DNA of 61,042 nt from an uncultured Phycisphaerales bacterium (lineage in GTDB: Bacteria > Planctomycetota > Phycisphaerae > Phycisphaerales > SM1A02). Position numbers and translations under genes: made by a program. This document shows, piece by piece, positions 51,572 through 61,042 of the stretch. Numbering within the stretch: position 1 is the first letter of the stretch; every line of letters begins with the position of its first letter. A model generated the notes under the pieces. That model was not told the origin of the DNA. It was given only the letters and a program-made list of their open reading frames with translations, and did not search any database. The stretch is from the NCBI GenBank assembly GCA_905480395.1, contig CAJQQE010000035.1:1-61042 (forward strand), read 5' to 3'.

Positions 51572-52222
51572 ATGCGTCGACGAAACACCCTTCTTGCCAC
51601 CCTCGGACTTGCCGCTGCGGCTGGTTTGGTCGCAGTCGCCACCGCGATGCCCGTCTCGCCAGCAGCACCCTTGAGTGCTGCCGTCGCGAAGATCGGCGAA
51701 AAGGCACCGGCCTTCAAGCTCATGGACCTTAATGGCAAGGCGCATTCGCTCGCCGATTTCAAGGGAAAGACCGTGGTCATGGAATGGTTTTCGTCCAAGT
51801 GCCCCTGGTCTGGCTCGAAGAGCGGCAACAGCATTCACAGCACCGGGCAGGTCGCGAAACTGATGACGAGTCTGAAGAGCGCCGACAAGGACGTGATCTA
51901 TCTGGCCATCGATTCAACCGCTCGTGGCATGACCATGGATGCGGTCGTCGCGGCTGACAAGAAGGCCGTCGAGAGTCTGAAAATTAAGAGTCCGATTCTC
52001 GTCGACTTCGACGGCAAGGTCGGCAAGATGTACGGCGCCAAGACGACGCCTCACATGTATGTGATCGATGGCGACGGCGTCCTCCGATATTCGGGAGCCT
52101 TCGGCGATCGAGGGGACAAGAACTACGTGCTTGATGCGGTCACCGCGATCAAGAACGGAAGTACCGTGAGCCCCACTGAAACCCGGCCCTACGGTTGCGG
52201 TGTCAAGTACTCGAAGCGTTGA
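51572..52222 (+). CDS. Exported thioredoxin-fold (redoxin/AhpC-TSA-like) protein
   Basis: A 216-residue protein with an N-terminal hydrophobic signal (LLATLGLAAAAGLVAVATAM). The mature domain is a redoxin fold: GEKAPAFKLMDLNGKAHSLADFKGKTVVMEWFSSKCPWS, in parts, with one Cys in KCPWS, the peroxidatic position of AhpC-type proteins. A second Cys is near the C-terminus (RPYGCGVKY). PILVDFDGKVGKMYG and TTPHMYVID follow. Periplasmic by its signal. Together with the DsbD-like protein it suggests a thiol system; a strong terminator ends the unit. Confidence 0.85.
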   Translation: MRRRNTLLATLGLAAAAGLVAVATAMPVSPAAPLSAAVAKIGEKAPAFKLMDLNGKAHSLADFKGKTVVMEWFSSKCPWSGSKSGNSIHSTGQVAKLMTSLKSADKDVIYLAIDSTARGMTMDAVVAADKKAVESLKIKSPILVDFDGKVGKMYGAKTTPHMYVIDGDGVLRYSGAFGDRGDKNYVLDAVTAIKNGSTVSPTETRPYGCGVKYSKR

Positions 52223-52267
52223 CCCCGCATCGAGTCGCGGACGGATGAGAAGAGCACGAAACGTTAT

Positions 52268-52304
52268 GAAAGAAGGACGAGCCGCGAGGCTCGTCCTTCT
52301 TCTT
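52268..52304 (+). terminator. Intrinsic terminator after the redoxin gene
   Basis: A stem of about 14 bp (AAGAAGGACGAGCC with GGCTCGTCCTTCTT), a GCGA loop and a CTTT end follow the redoxin stop by about 45 bases. It also faces the convergent dnaN gene. Confidence 0.8.
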
Positions 52305-52375
52305 TATGTTCTGAACGGGCCGGTGACCACATGAAGCTGGCCGGCTCGGGGATCCGGCCTGCCAGGCCTCCATGC

Positions 52376-53491
52376 TCAGCCTAGGTTGACCGGCATCACC
52401 ACATACGTGAAGTCAGTACCGACCTTGATCACGCCTGGTTTGTTGGCCGCCTTCAACTCGATGAGGATGGTCTCGGAGTCGGCATGCTTTAACCCCTCCG
52501 TGAGGTAGTTGGGGTTGAAGCCAATTTCGATTGGATCGCCGTTGTACTCTTCAATTTCGACCTTGATCTCCGCCTCTCCCATTTCGGGGGCGCGGCTGGA
52601 AAGGGTGAGGACGCCGTCGGCGAATGCGAGGCGGACGCCTTTGCTTTCCTCATTGGTCAGGAGTGCCGCTCGCCTGACGGCGGAGGCCAGATCGACGGTC
52701 TTGAATTGAACCTTCTTGTCCTGATCCTTCGGGATGACGTCCTCGAACGGGGGGAAGGAACCCTCGACCAGATTGCTGGAGAGGACCGGGGCGCCCGGTC
52801 CACTACCGACTTGGAAGAGGATCTGATTGCGATCCCGCCGGATACGGACTGGCTCGTCCGGATCGTTCATGAGTCGATTGAGAACGTTCAACGCCTTGGT
52901 GGGGACGATCGAGGTGAGGTCCTCTTCGGCGGTGGTGGTGCATTCTCCCCGGGCGACCGCGAGTCGACGGCCATCGGTCGCGACGAGGCGGAGGTTTCGT
53001 CCGATGCGTTCAATCAGCACGCCGTTGATCGCATATCGACTGTTCTCGACGGCGGTCGCGAAGACGGTGCGTCCGATCAGTCGCCGGAACGTCTTGCCGT
53101 TGGTTTCGAATTCGAAGTCGTTCGCGTCGAACGTCGGGACGCCGGGGAATTCCTCGGGATCGAATCCGAACACTTTGAATTTCGAGTCGCGGCCGGTAAT
53201 GGTGGCGATGTTCTTTGAGACTTCGATCGACAGCGAGTCGTCGTTGCTGGCTCGAACGATCTGGTTCAGCTTGTCGGCGGGAATCAGGGCGACGCCTTCT
53301 TCACGCACATCCACTTCGGCGACGCCGAGGAGCAGGCCGATTTCCGTGTCGGTGGCTGAGATAAAGAGAAGGCCATCCTTCGCCTCGAGTTTGAGGCAGA
53401 GCAGCACGGGCGCAGGGGTCCGACTGATGACGACGCTTCCGGCGATGGCAAGGGCTTCCGCAAGGGCATCACGACTACAAACGAGCTTCAT
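52376..53491 (-). CDS. dnaN: DNA polymerase III beta sliding clamp
   Basis: The processivity clamp of replication. The 371 residues show three tandem clamp domains with family segments ALAIAGSVVISRTPAPVL, IPADKLNQIVRASNDD, RYAINGVLIERIGRNLRLVATDGRRLA (in parts) and the C-terminal YVVMPVN, near the MPMR motif that closes the clamp. The gene lacks its usual neighbours dnaA, recF and gyrB here, so the window gives no evidence of an adjacent origin. The start ATG at 53491 gives the family N-terminus MKLVCSRDALAEAL. Confidence 0.95.
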   Translation of the reverse strand: MKLVCSRDALAEALAIAGSVVISRTPAPVLLCLKLEAKDGLLFISATDTEIGLLLGVAEVDVREEGVALIPADKLNQIVRASNDDSLSIEVSKNIATITGRDSKFKVFGFDPEEFPGVPTFDANDFEFETNGKTFRRLIGRTVFATAVENSRYAINGVLIERIGRNLRLVATDGRRLAVARGECTTTAEEDLTSIVPTKALNVLNRLMNDPDEPVRIRRDRNQILFQVGSGPGAPVLSSNLVEGSFPPFEDVIPKDQDKKVQFKTVDLASAVRRAALLTNEESKGVRLAFADGVLTLSSRAPEMGEAEIKVEIEEYNGDPIEIGFNPNYLTEGLKHADSETILIELKAANKPGVIKVGTDFTYVVMPVNLG

Positions 53492-53990
53492 GTTTCGTTC
53501 CAGACTGGGGGGCGGCCGGCCACAACAGGATGGCCGGAGATTGTCGGGCTGGAGCCTGCCGGCCGGGATCTGCCGGGGTGGGCGGGCTGAGAATTCAATC
53601 TCGATCGAAATTCTCCCTCACATCAAGACGGCGTCTCGGCGCGAGTCAGCAACCACGAAGTGTAGCGATTCTTCTCAGAATTCCGGGGTTTCGCTATGAG
53701 GGCTGGTACCCGGTGGACGGCATGTCACTTGGAATCGCGGGCTTCCACGTGGCGTTTTCTGGCTTGAAACGGCGATGTGGGGTTCTCAGGCCGTTCAATC
53801 TCGACGCGGCCTTTCGTCATGGCCCCGTCCGATTCGTCGCGAGGATCCGGTCAAGGGATCGCGGGTAGCGAAATCCCCTCGATTCCCGAGCCGCGGAAGG
53901 GGTCGAATCTGGACGTCTCTGGCGGTCGAATCAGAGGACATCGTTTCCACGTTGCTTCCAGTCCTCTAAGTCGCGAGATAGACTCGAACC
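53492..53990. other. Gene-free stretch upstream of dnaN
   Basis: No frame in these 499 bases is supported. It contains a 7-bp inverted repeat (CCGGCCA 53516-53522 with TGGCCGG 53531-53537) just upstream of dnaN and a weaker one near 53663-53694. I searched by eye for DnaA boxes (TTATCCACA-like) and saw none convincing, so an origin is not supported. It presumably holds promoters for dnaN and for the small membrane gene downstream. Confidence 0.4.
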
Positions 53991-54329
53991 ATGCTTCTGT
54001 ATCGAGCCCTCCGGTGGGTCAATTCCGTGTATCCCCTCGCGATGTTCTTCTCGTATCTGACGATCGCGGTCGCGACCTTTGCGGTGTGCTTTCTCATGCC
54101 GGTGATCGGGGTTCTCTCGTTGATCTTCTCGATCTTCGCGCTGCTACCGGCCGTTCTCGTCTGGCGAGTGTTGCAGGCTGGCGAGCGATGGTTGGCCCGG
54201 GGCGCCATTCGACGCCAAGTCTGCCCCGAATGTGGCGGCGGCATGATCAATCCCGGGAGCGTGGACTGCCAGGATTGCCAGGATTGCAGGGCCGCATTCG
54301 ACGTCCATGGCGCCCGCGTGGTCGTCTGA
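53991..54329 (+). CDS. Small membrane protein with C-terminal zinc ribbon
   Basis: A 112-residue protein with two hydrophobic segments (about 15-40, and 42-62) and a cytoplasmic C-terminal Cys-rich tail CPECGGG...CQDCQDC that looks like a zinc ribbon. The second CQD-C pair arises from a 9-bp repeat, giving an extra Cys. No family known. It lies between dnaN and a convergent unknown gene. Confidence 0.65.
   Translation: MLLYRALRWVNSVYPLAMFFSYLTIAVATFAVCFLMPVIGVLSLIFSIFALLPAVLVWRVLQAGERWLARGAIRRQVCPECGGGMINPGSVDCQDCQDCRAAFDVHGARVVV
54267..54287. repeat. 9-bp tandem duplication in a zinc-ribbon coding region
   Basis: TGCCAGGAT occurs twice and is followed by a partial third copy (TGC). In frame it gives C-Q-D-C-Q-D-C, adding one more Cys to the zinc-ribbon tail. 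Confidence 0.85.
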
Positions 54330-54359
54330 TGTTCGTGCCCTTCGAGGCGACTTCCCAAA

Positions 54360-54968
54360 TCAGTCGGAAATGAATGCGTTGGCGACGGCCCGAACTTCGT
54401 CCGCGAGCCCTTCGTTGCCAATGGTTAGCAGGATTCCGCTCTTTGGCTCCACTTCGACCAAGATCGGCGATTGGATCGCGGCGATCGAAATTCCTTGCGG
54501 AAGTTCCTCGCCATCCCGCAGAATCACATTCGCCATCTCTTTCAGGAGGTGCAGATCGCGGGGTTCGCACATCAGAGGATCGCGAGTATTGAGCTCGATG
54601 GTGGCTTCGGCGTCGATCGCCATCCACTGCTCATTTTCCATGAGGGCGGTGGTGATTAGGTCGAACACGGGTCGCCATTTTCCGATCGGGAGAATCAATA
54701 ACGGCGCTAGATGAAGCTTGTGAAGGATGTGTTCGAGGACTTCGCCGGCCTTTTCGCGCGGGACCGAAAGCTTCTCGGCATCGGCCACATCGACCTCGTG
54801 ATCGGGTTGATTGGCAAAAACGGTCCGATGAGCCTGGCGTCGCTCGTCGTAGTCGATCTGGAGAATATCCAGATCGGTGGGCGACTCGCCGTTCAGGGTC
54901 ACAACTTCTTCACTGGTGAGCGTCTTCCACGCGCGATCAAATTGAAGGAATTCCAACGGGGGCTCCAA
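54360..54968 (-). CDS. Unknown soluble protein
   Basis: A 202-residue protein without signal peptide or membrane segment. It is acidic, with alternating strands and helices and a long hydrophobic/helical middle (EVLEHILHKLHLAPLLILPIGKWRPVFDLITTAL, in parts). I do not recognise it. It is convergent with the zinc-ribbon gene and divergent from the phosphatase gene. Confidence 0.6.
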   Translation of the reverse strand: MEPPLEFLQFDRAWKTLTSEEVVTLNGESPTDLDILQIDYDERRQAHRTVFANQPDHEVDVADAEKLSVPREKAGEVLEHILHKLHLAPLLILPIGKWRPVFDLITTALMENEQWMAIDAEATIELNTRDPLMCEPRDLHLLKEMANVILRDGEELPQGISIAAIQSPILVEVEPKSGILLTIGNEGLADEVRAVANAFISD

Positions 54969-55055
54969 GGTTCGAGGAACTTACAATGTAGCCGCCGCCG
55001 GTCCCCGAGGCGAGTTTGGACGAGGCAACTTCTAATCCCGAGGTACGATATTGCC

Positions 55056-55514
55056 ATGCGAACGGTCCTCTTCATTTGTACGGGAAATACCTGCCGATCT
55101 CCTCTGGCTGAGGGGATCGCGAGACAGGCGTTACTCACCGGCGCCATCGACGGCGTCGAGCCTGATCTATTCGTGGCGTCTGCGGGGGTTCACGCTCAGG
55201 ATGGGATGCCAATCTCTGAGGAGTCGCGAGCGGCGTTGGCGCGGCGGGGGATCGAGATCGATGGAAGCAGTACCGGTCTGACGGCCGAGATGGTCAACCG
55301 AGCGGATCTGGTACTGGGCATGACTGATTCGCATGTCCAAGCCGCCAGAATGATTGCACCGGATTCGAACACCCCCATTGAGCGGCTCGATCCCGATGGT
55401 GATATCGCGGATCCGATCGGCCAATCGCAGGATGTGTACGATCGTGTGGCGTCAAGAATCGAGGCGCTGATTCCGGGTCGACTTCAGGAATTCCTCGCCG
55501 CTTCCAAATCGTGA
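55056..55514 (+). CDS. Low-molecular-weight protein phosphatase (Tyr or Arg)
   Basis: A 152-residue LMW-PTP-fold enzyme. The P-loop CTGNTCRSP (C-x5-R) is right at the N-terminus, and the catalytic Asp is in DPIGQSQDVYDR near residue 128. In protein-arginine phosphatases (YwlE, McsB antagonist) the residue after the P-loop Gly-Asn is Thr, as here (GNTCRSP), while Tyr phosphatases have an Ile or Leu, so arginine specificity is plausible. The frame is open upstream to 54711; the ATG at 55056 (MRTVLFICTGN) is the family start. Followed at 54 bases by rpiB, a neighbour also seen beside ywlE in Firmicutes. Confidence 0.88.
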   Translation: MRTVLFICTGNTCRSPLAEGIARQALLTGAIDGVEPDLFVASAGVHAQDGMPISEESRAALARRGIEIDGSSTGLTAEMVNRADLVLGMTDSHVQAARMIAPDSNTPIERLDPDGDIADPIGQSQDVYDRVASRIEALIPGRLQEFLAASKS

Positions 55515-55568
55515 TTTTAGCGACGCGGTCCAATCGGCAGATTTGATCTTCTGGATAGGAATGCACCA

Positions 55569-56036
55569 ATGCGAATCAGTCTTGGTTGTGATCATCGCGG
55601 GCGGAAGGCGATTGACGAACTCATTCCCTATCTTCGGGGAACTGGGCACGAGGTCGTCGAGCTCGGCATGGAAGATGATGCCGATCGATCATGTGATTAT
55701 CCGGATCGGGCATGGCTGGTGGCGAACGCCGTGAGTCGGGGCGAATCTGATCGTGGCATACTGGTCTGCGGCACGGGCATCGGAATGTGCATCGCCGCCA
55801 ACAAGGTGGCTGGGGTGAGGGCGGCACTGGCGCTCGACGAGCTGAGCGCGCGATTCTCACGGAGTCATAACGACGCCAACATCCTGTGCATGAGCGCCGA
55901 CATGCTCGGTCAGACCTTGCTGAAGCGAATCGTCGATACGTGGATGGAGACACCATTCGATGGTGGTCGCCATCAACGCCGAGTCGACAAGATCCGTGAG
56001 ATCGAGTCGGGTCGCGATCCTTCGAAGTTTTCCTGA
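55569..56036 (+). CDS. rpiB: Ribose-5-phosphate isomerase B
   Basis: It interconverts ribose 5-phosphate and ribulose 5-phosphate in the pentose phosphate pathway. The 155 residues have the RpiB/LacA core: ISLGCDHRGRKAIDELI, GESDRGILVCGTGIGMCIAANKV (in parts, with the active-site Cys), RAALALDELSARFSRSHNDANILCMSAD. The CGTGIGM loop and SHNDANIL are diagnostic. Follows the LMW phosphatase gene. The C-terminal tail is slightly longer than in E. coli. Confidence 0.95.
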   Translation: MRISLGCDHRGRKAIDELIPYLRGTGHEVVELGMEDDADRSCDYPDRAWLVANAVSRGESDRGILVCGTGIGMCIAANKVAGVRAALALDELSARFSRSHNDANILCMSADMLGQTLLKRIVDTWMETPFDGGRHQRRVDKIREIESGRDPSKFS

Positions 56037-56052
56037 CCGCTGACCGCTCCGC

Positions 56053-57528
56053 TCAGGAAGTCGTCATACCCTTGGCCAGATCGTGGAGCAATCGAACGCC
56101 GAATCCGCTCGGGCCCGATCCGGTGACGGGATCTCCATCGGGGCTCGCGACGCCGGCGATGTCCAAATGCGCCCAGGGGATTTCTTCGTCCACAAAGTAG
56201 GAGAGGAATGCCGCGCCCTGGATTGGGTGGGCAGATCTCTTGGGGTTCGAGTTGAGAATATCGGCGAACGGTGATCGCATGAACTCCCGGTGCTCTTCCC
56301 AGAGCGGGAGTCGCCAGACTTTCTCATTTGCCCCTTGGGACGCACATTCGACGGCACCGCAGATTCGATCGTCGTTGGCGAAGAGCCCCGCGCTGAAGTG
56401 CCCGAGGGCGACGACGACGCCGCCGGTGAGCGTGGCGCAGTCCACGATCGCCGTTGGCTTGAGTTTTTCACACGCATAGGCCAGGGCGTCACCGAGGACG
56501 AGCCGGCCTTCCGCGTCGGTATTCGTGACCTCGACGGTGACGCCGTTGTACATGGTGATGATGTCGTCGGGTCGGTACGCGTCATCGCTGACCATGTTCT
56601 CTGCCGCCGGCAGGAGTGCGGTCACCTTGATGCCAAGTTTCGCCTTGGCGATGGCATGAATTGCCCCGAGGACCGCGGCGCCGCCGCACATGTCGTACTT
56701 CATCCCCCGCATGCCGCCCGAGAGTTTGAGGGAATAACCGCCGGTGTCGTAGGTGATGGTTTTTCCGACCAGAACGAGGTGTTCGCCCTTGGCGGCTTTG
56801 GACACTTTGGGAGGGGTGTAGTCGAGCCGAATCAGGCAGGGCGGAATCTTGCTTGCCTTGCCGACGTTATCGATGCCGCCCATCCCGAGCTCTTTCACCT
56901 TTTTGTGGTCAAGGACCGTACACTTGAGCCCCGCATCCCGGGCGACCTTCCGAGCTTCCTTCGCGATCCAACCGGGGTTACAGATATTCGGCGGCGTGGC
57001 GGCCACGGTGCGGGCGATGTTGGCGCTCTCCGCAAGCATGAGCCCCGCGCTCATTCCGGCCTTCAGGGTCTTGCGATCCCAATCGATCCGGAGTTGAGGA
57101 TGTCTGGTGACTTGGCGTGCGGCGGTTCCGTCGAAGCCATCCAGCCTCCAATTGGCCAGGGCGATTCCTTCCGCAAATGCGGCGCCAATTGCGTTGAGTG
57201 CCGCCAGATCGTCGCAGTCACCTCTGGCCCCGCATCGGATGGCATCAATTCCGGCGCGATTGATCGCCTTGAAGACGCCGGCACCGGCTCGACGAGCGGC
57301 GGCGGCATCAAGCTTTGCCCGCGATCCCATGCCCATGATGATGAGGCCATCATTGAAGATCGTCTCGCCGATATCAGCCTTGAATCCCGGCGTCTGGATG
57401 GCCGCCAGGAACTGCTTCCGCCAGGCCTGTGGGACGTCGATCTTTGCCTTGGGCTTGAGATCTTCGCTAAAGGCGGCGATGAGGGGTCGGGCCGACCGAA
57501 CGGTGGCGATACTGATTTTCTTGAACAT
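56053..57528 (-). CDS. pepA: Leucyl aminopeptidase (M17)
   Basis: A hexameric cytosolic dizinc aminopeptidase. The catalytic C-terminal domain has VGKTITYDTGGYSLKL (metal Lys and Asp; Tyr-Asp-Thr where most have Phe-Asp-Ser), MKYDMCGGAAVLGAI (metal Asp) and VEVTNTDAEGRLVLGDALAYA (metal Asp and Glu). The 491 residues and the N-terminal ligand-free domain are normal. The ATG at 57528 has GGAG eight bases upstream. It is convergent with rpiB and divergent from mnmG. It may also act as a DNA-binding protein as PepA does in E. coli, but that is not evident from sequence. Confidence 0.95.
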   Translation of the reverse strand: MFKKISIATVRSARPLIAAFSEDLKPKAKIDVPQAWRKQFLAAIQTPGFKADIGETIFNDGLIIMGMGSRAKLDAAAARRAGAGVFKAINRAGIDAIRCGARGDCDDLAALNAIGAAFAEGIALANWRLDGFDGTAARQVTRHPQLRIDWDRKTLKAGMSAGLMLAESANIARTVAATPPNICNPGWIAKEARKVARDAGLKCTVLDHKKVKELGMGGIDNVGKASKIPPCLIRLDYTPPKVSKAAKGEHLVLVGKTITYDTGGYSLKLSGGMRGMKYDMCGGAAVLGAIHAIAKAKLGIKVTALLPAAENMVSDDAYRPDDIITMYNGVTVEVTNTDAEGRLVLGDALAYACEKLKPTAIVDCATLTGGVVVALGHFSAGLFANDDRICGAVECASQGANEKVWRLPLWEEHREFMRSPFADILNSNPKRSAHPIQGAAFLSYFVDEEIPWAHLDIAGVASPDGDPVTGSGPSGFGVRLLHDLAKGMTTS

Positions 57529-57619
57529 TGGTTTCTCCTAGAGGACGCATAGCGTAGCTCCTTCTGCGGAATTCGATGGATCTCCGCAGATTGGCCGCGG
57601 GTGAGCGTATCCTGTTCCG

Positions 57620-59569
<1,950 letters not shown>

Positions 59570-59639
59570 ATCGCGACGCCGCGGTCGTTCGAAATCACCG
59601 GAGAATCGGCCCCCCCTCCGGGCCGTTCGGGAGCACCGA

Positions 59640-60137
59640 ATGTCGAATGTGGTGAAGCCATCCGACCGTTTTCTTCTCCTGCGACGATTGGGACTGGCCG
59701 GCGTCGTCGTCCTGCTGCTCCTCATGCCGATCGCCGTCGAGTCGGCCGCGCAACGACATAACGAACCGCTGCACAAAGCGCTGGAGGTGCTGACTCAGGC
59801 CAGCCTCAACCAATGTGATGTCGATGATCGCGTTATGGAAGCACTCATGGCCTCTTTGCATCCAGCCATCTTCGACGCGGATCACCCGGAACGGCCGCGG
59901 CTCTGGATCGATCTCGGCGACAACCGAATTGCATTCGACCAAACGGTGCTTCAGGAGACGCTTGGTCGGTTCCACCCCGACCTGACCGCATCCGAACTCG
60001 ACGCGACGGCGGAACGCGTGAAAATCCACGTGGCGGCGACGAACGAGAAGCAGCGGATCCGGGAAGCATTCTCGTCGACCCGGTCGAAGATGCGTCCGGT
60101 GTGGTGGGGGCGGCCTGTCCCGAAGGACTGGAGCTGA
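59640..60137 (+). CDS. Small exported protein of unknown function
   Basis: A 165-residue protein with a basic/hydrophobic N-terminus (RLGLAGVVVLLLLMPIAVESAA), which is a signal peptide or anchor, then a soluble, helical part rich in charged residues. No domain recognised. It follows mnmG by 70 bases on the same strand and precedes a minus-strand tRNA. Confidence 0.6.
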   Translation: MSNVVKPSDRFLLLRRLGLAGVVVLLLLMPIAVESAAQRHNEPLHKALEVLTQASLNQCDVDDRVMEALMASLHPAIFDADHPERPRLWIDLGDNRIAFDQTVLQETLGRFHPDLTASELDATAERVKIHVAATNEKQRIREAFSSTRSKMRPVWWGRPVPKDWS

Positions 60138-60192
60138 TCGCCCGATCGTGATCGAGGCGGGGGGAGTGGCCTCCACCCGCTCGTGAGCCGAA

Positions 60193-60265
60193 AGCCGCTG
60201 GCCGGATCCGAACCGGCGACCTGCTGATTACAAATCAGCTGCTCTACCAACTGAGCTACAGCGGC
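60193..60265 (-). tRNA. tRNA-Thr (anticodon TGT)
   Basis: A full cloverleaf is visible on the minus strand. The acceptor GCCGCTG pairs with CAGCGGC, the D-arm is GCTC-AGTTGGTAGA-GAGC, the anticodon arm GCTGA-TTTGTAA-TCAGC has loop residues TGT at 34-36 (Thr, ACA), and the T-arm is GCCGG-TTCGGAT-CCGGC. The discriminator is T and the 3' CCA is not encoded. It is 73 nt long with no intron. Confidence 0.96.
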
Positions 60266-60457
60266 GGTCAGGTACTGTACCTCATGGGTGATATCCCGAG
60301 AAGCGTTCGATCCGTTTTTCCGGCCCCGGAAGATCGCGAGCATCGGAATCGTCTTTCGGGGCGATCATCTCTCGCCCGAGCCATGTCCGGCTCTGGTTCG
60401 AACCGAGCAATGACCAGGGTTGCCAGTCGGCGATCGGCGGTCACGAGGAGAAAAACG

Positions 60458-61042
60458 ATGAAGATTCGATCGATCACGTTGCTGAGCATGCTCTGTGGAT
60501 TTGTCTGGTCGACGGGCGCTCGGGCGGATGATCCGCCTTCGGTGGTCTTCGTCGTCGGCGAGGGCGAGTACCGATCCGAATGGTCAATGACGGCGATGGC
60601 GGATCTCTTGGAGCGTGACTACGGATTCGAGACGACGGTGCTCATCGATCAACGGCTTCAAGGTGGGCCCGGAAACAACATCGAAGGCCTTGAGGCGCTC
60701 GAGACGGCGGACCTGGCGGTGTTCTATCTTCGGTTCCGGCAGTTACCGCCGGAACAGTTGGCGATGATTGCAACGTACGTCGAGCGGGGTGGGCCGATCG
60801 TCGGCTTCCGAACCTCCACCCATGCCTTCGACTTTCCCGAAGATCATCCGAGCGCCGCACGATGGAACGCATTCGGCGCCGACGTGCTTGGAGCACCGTG
60901 GAAATATCACTACGGTCATGATGCTCGAACCGACGTGACGATCCCCGAATCGGTGAGCGATCATCCAGTGGTCTCCGGCGTCGAGCCGCAGTTTCCGGTG
61001 CGGTCGTGGACCTATCACGTCCGCGACGATTTCCCGCCCGCC
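60458..61042 (+). CDS. ThuA-like exported protein, C-terminus cut by window edge
   Basis: An ATG at 60458 with GAGGAG seven bases upstream opens a frame that runs 195 codons to the window edge. Residues 1-24 are a signal peptide (LLSMLCGFVWSTGARADD). The rest is a ThuA (trehalose-utilisation-like) domain with a flavodoxin-type fold: VVFVVGEGEYRSEWSMTAMADLL, LEALETADLAVFYLRFRQLP, YVERGGPIVGFRTSTHAF, each seen in part. ThuA-like proteins are common in planctomycetes, often beside sulfatases and dehydrogenases. The remainder is outside the window. Confidence 0.85.
   Translation, partial: MKIRSITLLSMLCGFVWSTGARADDPPSVVFVVGEGEYRSEWSMTAMADLLERDYGFETTVLIDQRLQGGPGNNIEGLEALETADLAVFYLRFRQLPPEQLAMIATYVERGGPIVGFRTSTHAFDFPEDHPSAARWNAFGADVLGAPWKYHYGHDARTDVTIPESVSDHPVVSGVEPQFPVRSWTYHVRDDFPPA

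Noticed and set aside
53492-53990. Possible replication origin beside dnaN
   Set aside because: No dnaA gene and no convincing DnaA boxes or AT-rich unwinding region were seen.
56290-57552. Plus-strand open frame (420 codons)
   Set aside because: It is antisense to pepA, whose catalytic residues are intact.

Overview
The window reads as a GC-rich bacterial chromosome segment, most likely from a planctomycete-like lineage such as Phycisphaerae. The reasons are inferential. Housekeeping genes sit as isolated units: rpsR, atpG and dnaN each stand without their usual partners. A ThiD2-like domain is fused to ThiE, futalosine-route menaquinone synthesis is represented by mqnA, and many secreted or lipoprotein-type proteins are present. 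Peptidoglycan genes (ftsW, murG, murA, alr) and two MCE/MlaD-like proteins point to a walled, diderm-type envelope. I see no rRNA operon, CRISPR array, insertion sequence, integrase or phage gene, so this looks like ordinary core chromosome, not an island.

Layout. 1-8.9 kb: a truncated secreted protein, miaB, a 35-residue membrane ORF, ftsW-murG, an M42 peptidase, then an overlapping ygfZ / small membrane protein / HMG-CoA lyase run. 8.9-14.7 kb, mostly minus strand: a pseudo-receiver GGDEF protein with a phosphoesterase and an unknown partner, a class I amidotransferase, rpsR and a TPR protein. 15-22.4 kb: a HEAT-repeat exported protein, fumarase overlapping a plant-type ferredoxin-NADP reductase, a fibro-slime protein and murA. 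22.4-30 kb, minus strand: a SpoU methyltransferase, two MlaD-like proteins, rho, psuG and a DEVD-box RNA helicase. 30-38 kb: alr, mqnA overlapping an unusual HTH/sigma-like protein, rplM-rpsI, a CPBP protease and an exported protein. 38-45.3 kb, minus strand: HNH nuclease, tag, an unknown protein, queD, rplS-trmD-rpsP, an M50 protease, moaC and an amidohydrolase. 45.3-61 kb: a lipoprotein, sodA, thiE, a PhnP-like hydrolase, atpG, redox-type envelope proteins, dnaN, small unknowns, an LMW phosphatase, rpiB, pepA, mnmG, tRNA-Thr and a truncated ThuA-like protein.

Genes are packed tightly, and 1-4 bp stop/start overlaps are common (ftsW-murG, fumC-FNR, mqnA-sigma-like, rplS-trmD, M50-moaC, helicase-psuG, thiE-PhnP-like). 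This suggests translational coupling. Ends of convergent genes often carry long, nearly perfect hairpins.

The most unusual signal is a set of eight short tandem arrays, all with a 9-bp unit, scattered over unrelated genes and also in non-coding DNA. Three of them lie within about 1.1 kb around rplM-rpsI. Other points worth a look are a Rho with a shortened, diverged RNA-binding domain, an amidotransferase that appears to lack a canonical start codon, and the HTH/sigma-like protein coupled to mqnA. I did not find a clear new multi-gene system.
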